Under the pieces are notes generated by a model. The model saw only the letters and a program-made list of their open reading frames with translations. It did no database searches and was not told the DNA's origin. Below, one piece after another: positions 1 through 5,967 of a stretch of 34,374 nucleotides of DNA. The position numbers and the translations under genes are program-made. The stretch covers positions 1 to 34,374 of IMG/VR virus record IMGVR_UViG_3300042307_000526; one strand, 5' to 3'. Source of the stretch: a virus. Every line of letters starts with the position of its first letter. Position 1 is the first letter of the stretch.

Positions 1-118
1 AGTTAGCAAAAAGATGACAAAAGAAGAACAAATTATTTTTTTACATCAATACAATAATGGTCGTTACTTGGATAAAGAATCATTTATAACTATTGACATT
101 GTTGAAGCTAACGAATAA
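1..118 (+). CDS. Duplicate 3' fragment of the small junction-spanning gene
   Basis: The reading frame entering from base 2 and ending at the TAA at 116-118 is the C-terminal part of the protein encoded completely at 34159-34365. It is present twice only because the circular genome was opened inside this gene. It should not be counted as a separate gene. The complete copy shows that the rightward transcription unit runs without a break from the right end into the left end of this window. Confidence 0.9.
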   Translation, partial: VSKKMTKEEQIIFLHQYNNGRYLDKESFITIDIVEANE

Positions 119-127
119 ATAAAACAA
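1..127. repeat. Left copy of the 127-bp terminal direct repeat (circular assembly overlap)
   Basis: Bases 1-127 match 34248-34374 exactly. A perfect overlap of 127 bp at the two contig ends is what a de Bruijn assembler using k=127 leaves on a circular path. I therefore read it as an assembly overlap on a circular or circularly permuted genome and not as a biological terminal repeat. It contains the 3' end of the small gene that is complete at 34159-34365. Confidence 0.93.
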
Positions 128-148
128 ACTATGAATCTAAAACAGAAA
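127..148. repeat. 22-bp direct repeat, copy 1 (relic of the holin-like gene start)
   Basis: Identical to 451-472, with a near match continuing for about seven more bases. The second copy holds the start codon and first codons of the holin-like gene (MNLKQK). In this first copy the same codons lead into a stop after nine codons (MNLKQKARN). The 302 bases between the repeats therefore look like a later insertion or recombination product that duplicated the 5' end of the holin-like gene. Confidence 0.8.
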
Positions 149-156
149 GCCCGCAA

Positions 157-393
157 TTGAATATAGGTGCTGTTACCTGCCGTTATTTTATTTACGTTTA
201 TTACCAAGTTGGGAATATTGGTAGTAGAGATGTAAAAACTATTGATGAACAACCTAAAGATGGATTTGAAACTGAACACGAAGCTGAACAACACTTAATA
301 AAATTAATATTGGCTAAGAAAGGGTATCATTTTGATAGAGATTGGTATAAGTTCACAATATTGAAAACTTGGAATAGTCTGTCTGCTGTATAA
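157..393 (+). CDS. Small protein of unknown function, TTG start
   Basis: A 78-residue reading frame without an internal methionine; the only plausible start is the TTG at 157. The protein alternates beta-like and charged helical stretches (YIFVYY-like start, a central acidic helix, then DWYKFTILKTW near the end). I do not recognise the family. It resembles in general style the short proteins at 33969-34365 of the same transcription unit. It lies between a 22-bp direct repeat (127-148 and 451-472) and is overlapped near both ends by a 14-bp inverted repeat (172-185 and 391-404). An unusual start codon plus flanking repeats suggest a recently acquired or rearranged cassette. It could also have lost its native 5' end. 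Confidence 0.5.
   Translation: MNIGAVTCRYFIYVYYQVGNIGSRDVKTIDEQPKDGFETEHEAEQHLIKLILAKKGYHFDRDWYKFTILKTWNSLSAV
172..185. repeat. 14-bp inverted repeat, left arm
   Basis: The reverse complement of this segment matches 391-404 at 13 of 14 positions (taaYggcaggtaac). The two arms bracket most of the small TTG-start gene. Possible roles are a recombination site, a protein-binding site or an RNA stem. The sequence alone does not decide between them. Confidence 0.55.
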
Positions 394-404
394 TGGCAGG
401 TAAC
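391..404. repeat. 14-bp inverted repeat, right arm
   Basis: Partner of 172-185. It begins with the last bases of the stop codon of the small TTG-start gene and extends into the 61-bp gap before the holin-like gene. Confidence 0.55.
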
Positions 405-450
405 TAACATATATGCGCTACATTTACACGCATATCCAACAACACCAAAC

Positions 451-472
451 AACTATGAATCTAAAACAGAAA
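451..472. repeat. 22-bp direct repeat, copy 2
   Basis: Identical to 127-148. It contains the ATG at 455 and the first codons of the holin-like gene, so this copy is the functional one. Confidence 0.8.
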
Positions 473-709
473 TACCGCAGCCCCGACAACAAGCAACTGA
501 AAAAGATTGCAGATTACTTAATCTACGTTCTATTGCCTTTCATTCAAACATCGTTAGCACTCGCAGAAAGTCAAGGATTAATCAGTTTACGACAAGCCTT
601 TTGGGGCGGATTGGCAGCTACTTTTTTATTGATTAATACCAAGTTTTTAACTAAATTTACAACCGAAAAACCTACAAGAACTGCGGTTATTGATGGGGAT
701 GGGTGCTAA
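455..709 (+). CDS. Putative holin (small membrane protein)
   Basis: An 84-residue protein beginning MNLKQKYRSPDNKQ. A basic N-terminus is followed by two hydrophobic segments, roughly residues 20-38 (LIYVLLPFIQTSLALA) and 48-64 (FWGGLAATFLLIN), and a charged tail. This size and topology fit a class II holin, which permeabilises the inner membrane at the end of infection. The next gene is spanin-like and an M15 endolysin lies about 1.2 kb upstream on the circular map, so the neighbourhood is a lysis cassette. I chose the ATG at 455, because an in-frame ATG at 413 would add 14 residues of uncharacteristic sequence and the start at 455 is preserved in the duplicated copy at 131. No holin signature motif exists, so the call rests on topology and context. 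Confidence 0.6.
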   Translation: MNLKQKYRSPDNKQLKKIADYLIYVLLPFIQTSLALAESQGLISLRQAFWGGLAATFLLINTKFLTKFTTEKPTRTAVIDGDGC

Positions 710-719
710 AAAAAACAAT

Positions 720-1286
720 ATGAAACCACAACACCAACTTATAACATTCGCAGTATTATGCCTGCTATTAATTATTGGCTTAAATCATTGCGCCAAAGAC
801 AAACCGAAACCTATTCCATTTGATTATAAGACAGAAGCGGAACTAATGAAAAAACAATTCGGCATTGAGCAGGCTATTCTACTTAACCAGTTGGAATCAG
901 TAAACAGAAGACTGCAAGTTGCCAATAACGCAAAAGATAGCATTAGACAACGTGAAATATCATTAACCAACACTAACATAGCTTTGATGAAGAAGTTGCG
1001 TAATACGTTGCCAAAAGAATGCGATACAGTCTTCGTGTTGTGTGATGAGATTATCAATGTAAAGGATTCAAGTTATGCTGCATTGTTTAATGCGTTTCAG
1101 TTGTGTGCTGATGGAAGTAGCATTAAGGATAGTTTGATAACCGCCTACAAAGCGGAGAATGTTACCGATAGCACGTTGTTGGTAATCAGCAAACAAGAAA
1201 CGAAACAACAACGCAAAGGTAAGATAGCAGCGTGGTGTGTTGGTGGTGCAATGTTTTTAGTTTGGTTGTTTGTGGGTTTGAAATAA
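720..1286 (+). CDS. Putative spanin-like membrane protein (two TM, coiled coil)
   Basis: A 188-residue protein with an N-terminal hydrophobic segment (about residues 7-24), a long hydrophilic and largely helical region (about 30-155) containing a possible coiled coil, and a second hydrophobic segment close to the C-terminus (about 168-186). Position directly after the holin-like gene suggests a role in disrupting the outer envelope, as Rz-type or unimolecular spanins do. The LNHC sequence after the first hydrophobic stretch is a poor lipobox. I chose the ATG at 720, ten bases after the upstream stop and preceded by an A-rich run; an ATG at 690 would overlap the holin-like gene. A structural or membrane-anchored protein of other function cannot be excluded. 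Confidence 0.5.
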   Translation: MKPQHQLITFAVLCLLLIIGLNHCAKDKPKPIPFDYKTEAELMKKQFGIEQAILLNQLESVNRRLQVANNAKDSIRQREISLTNTNIALMKKLRNTLPKECDTVFVLCDEIINVKDSSYAALFNAFQLCADGSSIKDSLITAYKAENVTDSTLLVISKQETKQQRKGKIAAWCVGGAMFLVWLFVGLK

Positions 1287-1299
1287 ATTAGTATCTTTG
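1269..1299 (+). promoter_or_regulatory. Bacteroidota-type promoter for the 1303-1384 RNA element
   Basis: TTTG at 1269-1272, a spacer of 19 bases, then TATCTTTG at 1292-1299. This matches the TTTG/TAnnTTTG promoter form described for Bacteroides and Flavobacterium. The -33 element lies inside the last codons of the spanin-like gene. Transcription should start near 1303, exactly where the first hairpin of the downstream RNA begins. Confidence 0.8.
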
Positions 1300-1302
1300 C
1301 AG

Positions 1303-1384
1303 CGTTGTGTAGGAGCAACGAAACGAAATTATAACAAAAGCCTTGACTTTAGCGACCTCCTACTCGCTATCGTTGAGGTTTTTT
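1303..1384 (+). ncRNA. Structured RNA element A: kissing-loop leader or small RNA with terminator
   Basis: Hairpin 1 pairs 1303-1307 with 1316-1320 and displays GTAGGAG (1309-1315) in its loop. Hairpin 2 pairs 1350-1355 with 1364-1369 and displays CTCCTAC (1357-1363) in its loop. The two loops are perfectly complementary over 7 bases. Hairpin 2 is nested inside a 12-bp stem (1336-1347 with 1372-1383, including three G-U pairs) whose 3' side runs into a T run, like an intrinsic terminator. A promoter ends 4 bases upstream and an ATG follows 14 bases after the T run. The element could be an independent small RNA or an attenuating leader of the 87-residue gene and the DNA methyltransferase. Elements B (28557-28653) and C (26790-26912) share the layout. 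Confidence 0.72.
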
Positions 1385-1398
1385 AATAACTAACAACT

Positions 1399-1662
1399 AT
1401 GAAACAAGATTTTATTGTAAAAGCAGAAAAAGTAATTGATAGAAAATTTGGTTTTTTTATTAGATGTGATGACAAAAACAAGCCAACAGAAGTATTAACC
1501 GATATGTATTTTGAATTATGGGAAACTGAAAGGATGAATGAGATTTTATCTTTATGTGAAAAACATAATCTTAAATATGATTTTGGATTAGAAAGTTTTG
1601 ATACCAAAATAGATGCTATTGAGCAAGAAATATGTATTGTATCAAATAATTGCGAAAACTAA
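1399..1662 (+). CDS. Hypothetical protein downstream of RNA element A
   Basis: An 87-residue acidic protein with several cysteines (FFIRCDDKNK near residue 22, LSLCEKHN near 52, ICIVSNNCEN at the end) and predicted mixed alpha/beta content. I recognise no family. Its ATG lies 14 bases after the T run of RNA element A, so its expression may depend on readthrough of that element. Its stop overlaps the start of the DNA methyltransferase in a TAATG arrangement, which implies translational coupling and makes it a candidate partner or regulator of the methyltransferase. Confidence 0.75.
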   Translation: MKQDFIVKAEKVIDRKFGFFIRCDDKNKPTEVLTDMYFELWETERMNEILSLCEKHNLKYDFGLESFDTKIDAIEQEICIVSNNCEN

Positions 1663-2405
1663 TGGAAATAAATACAATTTACAAAGGGGATTGCTTTGAA
1701 CTGATAAAGCAATTAAAAAAAGAAGATAACGTGAAACTTGTTATTACTGACCCACCATATCTACACAACAAAGGTGGAGGAAAAACATCAGGAACAGAGG
1801 GCAAAAGTTCAATAGCTAATAGCCCTATGTATAAATTCGATTCATTTATGATGGAAGATATGAGTTCTTTTTTAGAGGAAGATGTTTATAAACTATTAGA
1901 TGAATACAAAAGAATAATGACTAAACTAAACTGCTTTATATTCACTAATGATACATTAATACCATACTATACAATGTGGGCGGTAAAAAACAATAAAAAG
2001 TTTACAATCTTAACTTGGGAAAAACCGCTATCAATATTAAATAGAAATAGATTTAGCCAAAATTTAGAATACGTTGTAAGGATTTATGACAACGGAACTG
2101 CACTTAATTTAATAGATTTAGAAACATATCCCGAAAAGAAAAGCTACTACTCAAAAAACAGAAGGTTAAATTCTCCTATAAACAAGATACACCCAACACA
2201 AAAACCAATAGAATACCTACTTGGATTGATTGAATTAAACACAAACGAAGGAGATTTAGTATTAGACACATTTTTTGGTAGTGGGCAAACAGGAAAGGCT
2301 TGTCAGGTTTTGAATAGAAATTATATTGGTTTTGAAAGAGAAGAAAAGTATTTTGAATTATCAAATAAATATTTACAACAAGGAATTGAAAAAACCTTAT
2401 TTTAA
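1662..2405 (+). CDS. DNA methyltransferase (N6-adenine or N4-cytosine, DPPY type)
   Basis: A 247-residue enzyme with the catalytic motif IV TDPPYLHNKGGG at about residues 29-40 and the SAM-binding motif I DTFFGSGQTGKA near residue 203, followed by NRNYIGFEREEKYFE. Catalytic motif before SAM motif is the beta-class order of N6-adenine/N4-cytosine methyltransferases. HPTQKP, another hallmark of these enzymes, precedes motif I. It probably modifies phage DNA to escape host restriction. No cognate endonuclease is adjacent, so it is likely an orphan enzyme. The ATG at 1662 is used because it forms a TAATG overlap with the upstream gene. It is the last gene of the rightward unit. A second, different DPPY methyltransferase sits at 31070-31720. 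Confidence 0.92.
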   Translation: MEINTIYKGDCFELIKQLKKEDNVKLVITDPPYLHNKGGGKTSGTEGKSSIANSPMYKFDSFMMEDMSSFLEEDVYKLLDEYKRIMTKLNCFIFTNDTLIPYYTMWAVKNNKKFTILTWEKPLSILNRNRFSQNLEYVVRIYDNGTALNLIDLETYPEKKSYYSKNRRLNSPINKIHPTQKPIEYLLGLIELNTNEGDLVLDTFFGSGQTGKACQVLNRNYIGFEREEKYFELSNKYLQQGIEKTLF

Positions 2406-2426
2406 AAGTGCGGTGGCTTTTTTCTT

Positions 2427-2454
2427 TTGAAATACGCAATTTTTACTATCTTTG
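2427..2454 (+). promoter_or_regulatory. Bacteroidota-type promoter in the convergent region
   Basis: TTG at 2427-2429 (TTTG from 2426), 17 bases, then TATCTTTG at 2447-2454. It points rightward towards a hairpin at 2479-2504 only about 25 bases downstream, with no rightward gene after it. It could make a transcript of roughly 50 nt or oppose leftward readthrough. The spacing is at the short end of the accepted range. Confidence 0.55.
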
Positions 2455-2478
2455 CCCTGTTCAATGTTAGTTAGTTCG

Positions 2479-2510
2479 AAGCCCTTGCAGAAATGTGAGG
2501 GCTTTGTTAT
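2479..2510 (+). terminator. Intrinsic terminator between the convergent arms
   Basis: AAGCCCT at 2479-2485 pairs with AGGGCTT at 2498-2504 around a 12-base loop, followed on the plus strand by the U-rich TGTTATTT. It ends the rightward unit after the DNA methyltransferase and is placed directly beyond the last stop codon of the leftward unit (2507). On the minus strand the bases after the stem are not T-rich, so termination should be stronger for rightward transcripts. Confidence 0.75.
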
Positions 2511-2683
2511 TTATCATCTATGATCCCAAGCATAACTAACAAGGCAACAACACCCATTTTAAACGATGTTGCTACATAATTTATTTGCTGCCTATACTGA
2601 TATAGCATAAGCAATACAAAGGCTATCACAATGGCTGCAATTGTTATTAATGGAGGTATATTAGCAGCCTCTTCATTACTCAT
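2507..2683 (-). CDS. Small membrane protein, last gene of the leftward unit
   Basis: A 58-residue protein beginning MSNEEAANIPP, with hydrophobic segments at about residues 10-26 (ITIAAIVIAFVLLMLY) and 38-54 (MGVVALLVMLGI). The start at 2683 overlaps the upstream stop in ATGAGTAA, so the two genes are translationally coupled. With its neighbour (2676-2882), another small membrane protein, it sits at the distal end of the late operon, a common place for lysis-related or membrane-modifying proteins. A holin or antiholin role is possible but not shown by sequence. Confidence 0.6.
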   Translation of the reverse strand: MSNEEAANIPPLITIAAIVIAFVLLMLYQYRQQINYVATSFKMGVVALLVMLGIIDDK

Positions 2684-2882
2684 TCTTATTTTTCTTTGCA
2701 ACACGATACGATGCCCACATTGATACACACAATGCACCTAACTTGGCAAAGTCATAAATCGTATCGTAGATGCCGACTAAATTCATATTGCCAAACCAGT
2801 CCGAAGTCCACACTCCTGCTTGAATTATAACCGATGTAATGATAACTAAAATGCTATTGTCGGGGTGTTCTTGATGTATCAT
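2676..2882 (-). CDS. Small membrane protein, possible holin-related
   Basis: A 68-residue protein beginning MIHQEHPDNS, with a hydrophobic segment at about residues 11-28 (ILVIITSVIIQAGVWTSD) and a weaker one at about 42-58 (FAKLGALCVSMWASYRV), ending in a lysine-rich tail (KKNKNE). The ATG at 2882 overlaps the upstream stop by four bases (ATGA), which is why I prefer it to an in-frame ATG at 2954. Two membrane segments plus a basic tail resemble small holins. As there is also a holin-like gene at 455-709, its role is uncertain. Confidence 0.6.
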   Translation of the reverse strand: MIHQEHPDNSILVIITSVIIQAGVWTSDWFGNMNLVGIYDTIYDFAKLGALCVSMWASYRVAKKNKNE

Positions 2883-3118
2883 AAAATAATTTCTTTTGGA
2901 GTATAAAGTATCAAAGGTAAATCTTTTAACCAAATAAATTCTTCGTTTGCGCACTCAATTTCTCCAACCGAAATTATCCAATTATCGTAAAAATCTTGTA
3001 TAGGATTATAATATGAATATGGAGCATATAACTGCCCTACTAATTCATTTTTTTGAGTTTCTGTCAGAAGTCCAACGTAGGTCAACTTTTCTTCTTGTGT
3101 TAGTTCTGTTAGTTTCAT
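2879..3118 (-). CDS. Hypothetical protein after the tail fibre-type genes
   Basis: A 79-residue protein (MKLTELTQEEKLTYVGLLTE at the start), with an acidic helical N-terminal half and a C-terminal half rich in aromatic and hydrophobic residues. No family is recognised. It follows the LamG-like tail protein after only two bases and is coupled by ATGA overlap to the next membrane protein gene. Position after receptor-binding genes would fit a small tail fibre assembly or accessory protein, but this is only context. Confidence 0.6.
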   Translation of the reverse strand: MKLTELTQEEKLTYVGLLTETQKNELVGQLYAPYSYYNPIQDFYDNWIISVGEIECANEEFIWLKDLPLILYTPKEIIL

Positions 3119-3120
3119 AC

Positions 3121-3900
3121 TTATACGTTTCTTGAAAGTGAAGTTTGAAATGCTTGTATTAACGTATATAATGTTGATGCTTCACCACTTGATAAACCGC
3201 TACCAATAGAGGCAAATGCCAACTCTCTGCTTGTGTAACTATCAATAGTTCCATTATTATTTCTTGCGCCTAAAACCAAACCAGTTGTAGGTCTTGAAAT
3301 TGACACTACTGCTGATGTTGCGCTACTTGCTCCATTCTTATAAGTAGTCAACAATGTAGATGATGTTCTTGATATAGTAAACCAGCCCCGTGAATCAGCA
3401 TTTGCGACAGTTGCAAATGTCAAATTATTAGCTATTCCTCTATAATTTCCTGCAGTTCTTGAATCTAATTGAAATGCAGCACCAGTACTACCACAACCAA
3501 TATCAGCCCCTACATTTGTGTTTGTTCTTGAATATACACTTAAATGTGTATTGTTTAATGATAGCGTTGTGCTTGGTGTCAGACCAGTATTTGCGTATGC
3601 GTTTGTTCCATTTGGCAAAGCACCAGTTGCTGCGTGTGTCCAAAATCCGTTAAATGTTAATTGGAATGTAGCAGTATTGATAAAGTTATATCGATGCTTT
3701 GTCGAATCACCTCCAACAAACGGATATAACGCATTGAATTTAGTTGTCAAACTATTCGCAATTAAACCTGCCTCAAATGTATTTAAAGCATTTAAAATAG
3801 TTGTGCTTGTTTCTCCAGTCGCTGCTATCCACGCAGTAGTTAAAGGTAGATAGCCTTGTTTCTTACCCATTATAGGTGTTATGAATGATGGTAGTCCCAT
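3121..3900 (-). CDS. Tail-tip protein with LamG/concanavalin-like fold (predicted)
   Basis: A 259-residue protein. After a short N-terminal part (MGLPSFITPIMGKKQGY) comes a beta-rich region with many Ser/Thr/Asn residues, including FQLDSRTAGNYRGIANN, GWFTISRTSST and YKNG segments typical of jelly-roll (LamG/concanavalin-like) domains. The C-terminus, GLSSGEASTLYTLIQAFQTS followed by LSRNV, resembles the ending of many Bacteroidota phage and prophage tail proteins. It probably binds surface glycans as a receptor-binding or tail-tip protein. The start at 3900 makes a TAATG overlap with the upstream tail fibre gene. An in-frame start at 3924 would overlap it further. Confidence 0.7.
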   Translation of the reverse strand: MGLPSFITPIMGKKQGYLPLTTAWIAATGETSTTILNALNTFEAGLIANSLTTKFNALYPFVGGDSTKHRYNFINTATFQLTFNGFWTHAATGALPNGTNAYANTGLTPSTTLSLNNTHLSVYSRTNTNVGADIGCGSTGAAFQLDSRTAGNYRGIANNLTFATVANADSRGWFTISRTSSTLLTTYKNGASSATSAVVSISRPTTGLVLGARNNNGTIDSYTSRELAFASIGSGLSSGEASTLYTLIQAFQTSLSRNV

Positions 3901-5321
3901 TATGCTACTCCAACGCACCTCCATACGCTTGTTGCTTCATTCCAAATAAATGCAACATCTAACCTTGTACTTATTACTGTTGTTGTTGGCAATGCTATTG
4001 TTGATGCTTCAAAACTTGCGCCCCACGCTATTGCCCTTGCAGTTCCATTGTCTTTAATTGAAATCCACAATGTTTGACCTATTGTTGGTATGCCGCTTAA
4101 ATTAGTTGTAAATGATGTAATTGCTGCTGCTAAAGCGGTTATTGAATAATAATCAACATTGTCAGTATTAATCGTTGGTGTTGCCGAACTTGCAACTGTG
4201 CCCGTTCTTGCAGTTATGCGCTTGTTTGTTAATGTGTTTGTGTCTGTTGTGCCTACAACTTGACTACCTACACCACTTAAATAACCTAATTCCGTTGGTG
4301 TTGCTCCATTTATATTTTGAGCAGTTGTAATGTTTCCATTGGCACGATTAATAGCTATTGGGTTATCTATATGAGCTCCTGCATCATCATATCTTCTTAA
4401 TTGAAAATTACCCCCACTATTTGCCCCACTTTCTATGCCATCAACACGTAATGCCCATCGTTGAACATCATCAGTTCTAAAAGACAAAATTCTACTAACT
4501 CCATTATCTGCATCAATTTTTACGCGTGTAGTTGTAGCCCCACCATCAATATGCAATTTTTCAGCACCAGCGGCAACACCTATTCCTATTGTGTCAGTAG
4601 TTAATGAATGAATTCCTAAATCTACATCGGCAGTTGCACCAGTGTATGGAACAAATGAAAGTGCAGTTACATCCTCTATCATCGCAAATGTTTGCGGGCT
4701 TGTTAGTTTGTCGGGTAGTTGTGCATTATAAGCAGTAGTAACCAACGATGCATTAATGTTTACAGTTGCCCCGCCAGTTGTTAAGTCTATAGTGCCATTA
4801 TTTAAGCTTCCTACACTTCCAGCACCATTACTTGATATTATTTTATTAGTTGTTGAAAATCCTACATCAGTTACTTGTTGTAGGTCGGGTGTGCCACTGA
4901 CTACTATGGGTGTAAATACATCAGTTGTTATATCATATGTTCCTTGCTCACCCGTTGTAATGTCTGTGCCTATTGAATATAAATTTATATTGCTTTCGGC
5001 AATAACCAACAATGTTATAGTTGATCCAACCGCATCATTTATTCTGTAAAACTTTCCACCAACCGCTAAGTTAGCAGTTAAGTCAGTAATCAAATCGGCT
5101 CTTGAAATCTCCTCATCGTAATAACTTGAAAACATTTCATTATTTGCATCGGTTGATACATAGCCATTAGGCTGACTTGCATCACTTAATATATTTGGGC
5201 TGCTATCAAGTAAATTTACAAACCTATCTTGCGCATTTTGCCCCGTTATAAAGTTTATTAAATTGTTGTAGATATTGCTTACAATATCTGTGAGCATGTT
5301 TGCCCTATTCTTTTGTGCCAT
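3900..5321 (-). CDS. Tail fibre protein
   Basis: A 473-residue beta-rich protein of low complexity (Thr, Asn, Ala, Gly). The N-terminal 60 residues are helical and may attach to the tail. The middle contains VPYTGATADVDLGIHSLTT, a sequence type seen in many phage tail fibres, and NGATPTELGYLSGV, another recurrent fibre motif. The C-terminal part (ISIKDNGTARAIAWGASF and WNEATSVWRCVGVA) is a beta-structured tip of the kind found at fibre ends. It is most likely a trimeric host-recognition fibre. The gene lies directly upstream of the LamG-like tail protein and is coupled to it. Confidence 0.8.
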   Translation of the reverse strand: MAQKNRANMLTDIVSNIYNNLINFITGQNAQDRFVNLLDSSPNILSDASQPNGYVSTDANNEMFSSYYDEEISRADLITDLTANLAVGGKFYRINDAVGSTITLLVIAESNINLYSIGTDITTGEQGTYDITTDVFTPIVVSGTPDLQQVTDVGFSTTNKIISSNGAGSVGSLNNGTIDLTTGGATVNINASLVTTAYNAQLPDKLTSPQTFAMIEDVTALSFVPYTGATADVDLGIHSLTTDTIGIGVAAGAEKLHIDGGATTTRVKIDADNGVSRILSFRTDDVQRWALRVDGIESGANSGGNFQLRRYDDAGAHIDNPIAINRANGNITTAQNINGATPTELGYLSGVGSQVVGTTDTNTLTNKRITARTGTVASSATPTINTDNVDYYSITALAAAITSFTTNLSGIPTIGQTLWISIKDNGTARAIAWGASFEASTIALPTTTVISTRLDVAFIWNEATSVWRCVGVA

Positions 5322-5323
5322 GT

Positions 5324-5917
5324 CTAAGGTATATCAAATGATTCATCAAAACTATTGTCAAAACTTGCACCATAAACAACTGATGGAGCGCAAACAAATA
5401 CACCATCTGGAATGCTAAACTCCAATGGCATCTTATCGTGTATCCACTTGTAATTCAATACAAAGTTTACCTCATCCTTTAATGAATTTGCAACGGGATT
5501 ACTTGCAATCAATGTGCCTGGTCTTTGTGAAATACGCATCAATGTTTCCGAGCAAAACGCTAAGTAAAAGTTTCGGCTTCCCGTAATTGAATTGTAATGC
5601 GGTAAATTAGAAACGTAATCGGGGTCTTTATAATTTACTTCAAAATTATAGGCAATCAATGTTTCATCACTCCAACCAAAGCCACGCCCAACAATAGGAC
5701 TTCCACCGTTGTACTCGCCATGTGTTTGTGGCAATACGATTATCATTCCGGCAGTGATGCCCGTTTGCCAAATCAAAGTTGATTCGGGGTCAGTCATTAA
5801 CTGTTGGTAGAATGTTTTGTGTATCAATGCCACCGAACGAACGCGTGCAAGCTCAATCCCACATCCACAAGCGTTGTGACTTTCAATAGTATTGCAATTT
5901 GATGGATAGAATGCCAT
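5324..5917 (-). CDS. Tail tube protein paralogue (second copy)
   Basis: A 197-residue protein clearly related to the one encoded at 5968-6510. Both begin MA-F/Y-YPS-C, keep a CGxELxRVR stretch, share IIVxPxTxGExxGG, KDPxYVxN and HYNSxxGSRNFxxAFxSET, and end with an IPxxxFxC region. This copy has an extra C-terminal tail (YGASFDNSFDESFDIP). Position after the head-tail connectors suggests that one or both are major tail tube proteins. The second may be a minor tube protein, a tube cap or a tube protein adapted to the tail tip. A strong hairpin at 5935-5962 separates the pair. Confidence 0.7.
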   Translation of the reverse strand: MAFYPSNCNTIESHNACGCGIELARVRSVALIHKTFYQQLMTDPESTLIWQTGITAGMIIVLPQTHGEYNGGSPIVGRGFGWSDETLIAYNFEVNYKDPDYVSNLPHYNSITGSRNFYLAFCSETLMRISQRPGTLIASNPVANSLKDEVNFVLNYKWIHDKMPLEFSIPDGVFVCAPSVVYGASFDNSFDESFDIP

Positions 5918-5934
5918 TATTTTAAAGTATTAAA

Positions 5935-5962
5935 GGCGGCCACCTTACGGGGTGTTACCGCC
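5935..5962 (-). terminator. Strong hairpin between the two tail tube paralogues
   Basis: GGCGG at 5935-5939 pairs with CCGCC at 5958-5962, with an inner stem CACC (5941-5944) and GGTG (5951-5954). On the leftward transcript it is followed by TTTAATACTTT. It lies between the upstream tail tube gene and the downstream paralogue. It would act as a partial terminator or 3' stabiliser that raises the amount of the first gene product relative to the second. Confidence 0.7.
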
Positions 5963-5967
5963 AATGA

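Noticed and set aside
131-160. Nine-codon frame MNLKQKARN as a real gene or as the frameshifted start of the 157-393 ORF
   Set aside because: It is a partial copy of the holin-like gene start, and no slippery heptamer is present that would connect it to the next frame.
1303-1662. Type III toxin-antitoxin (ToxIN-like) locus: promoter, structured RNA, terminator, ORF
   Set aside because: The order is similar, but the RNA has no tandem repeats, and the three ORFs after the RNA elements (87, 62 and 49 residues) are much shorter than ToxN-type endoribonucleases and differ from each other.
3459-3853. Rightward open frames opposite the LamG-like tail protein
   Set aside because: They overlap each other and the well-supported minus-strand gene, and have no start context or domain pattern.
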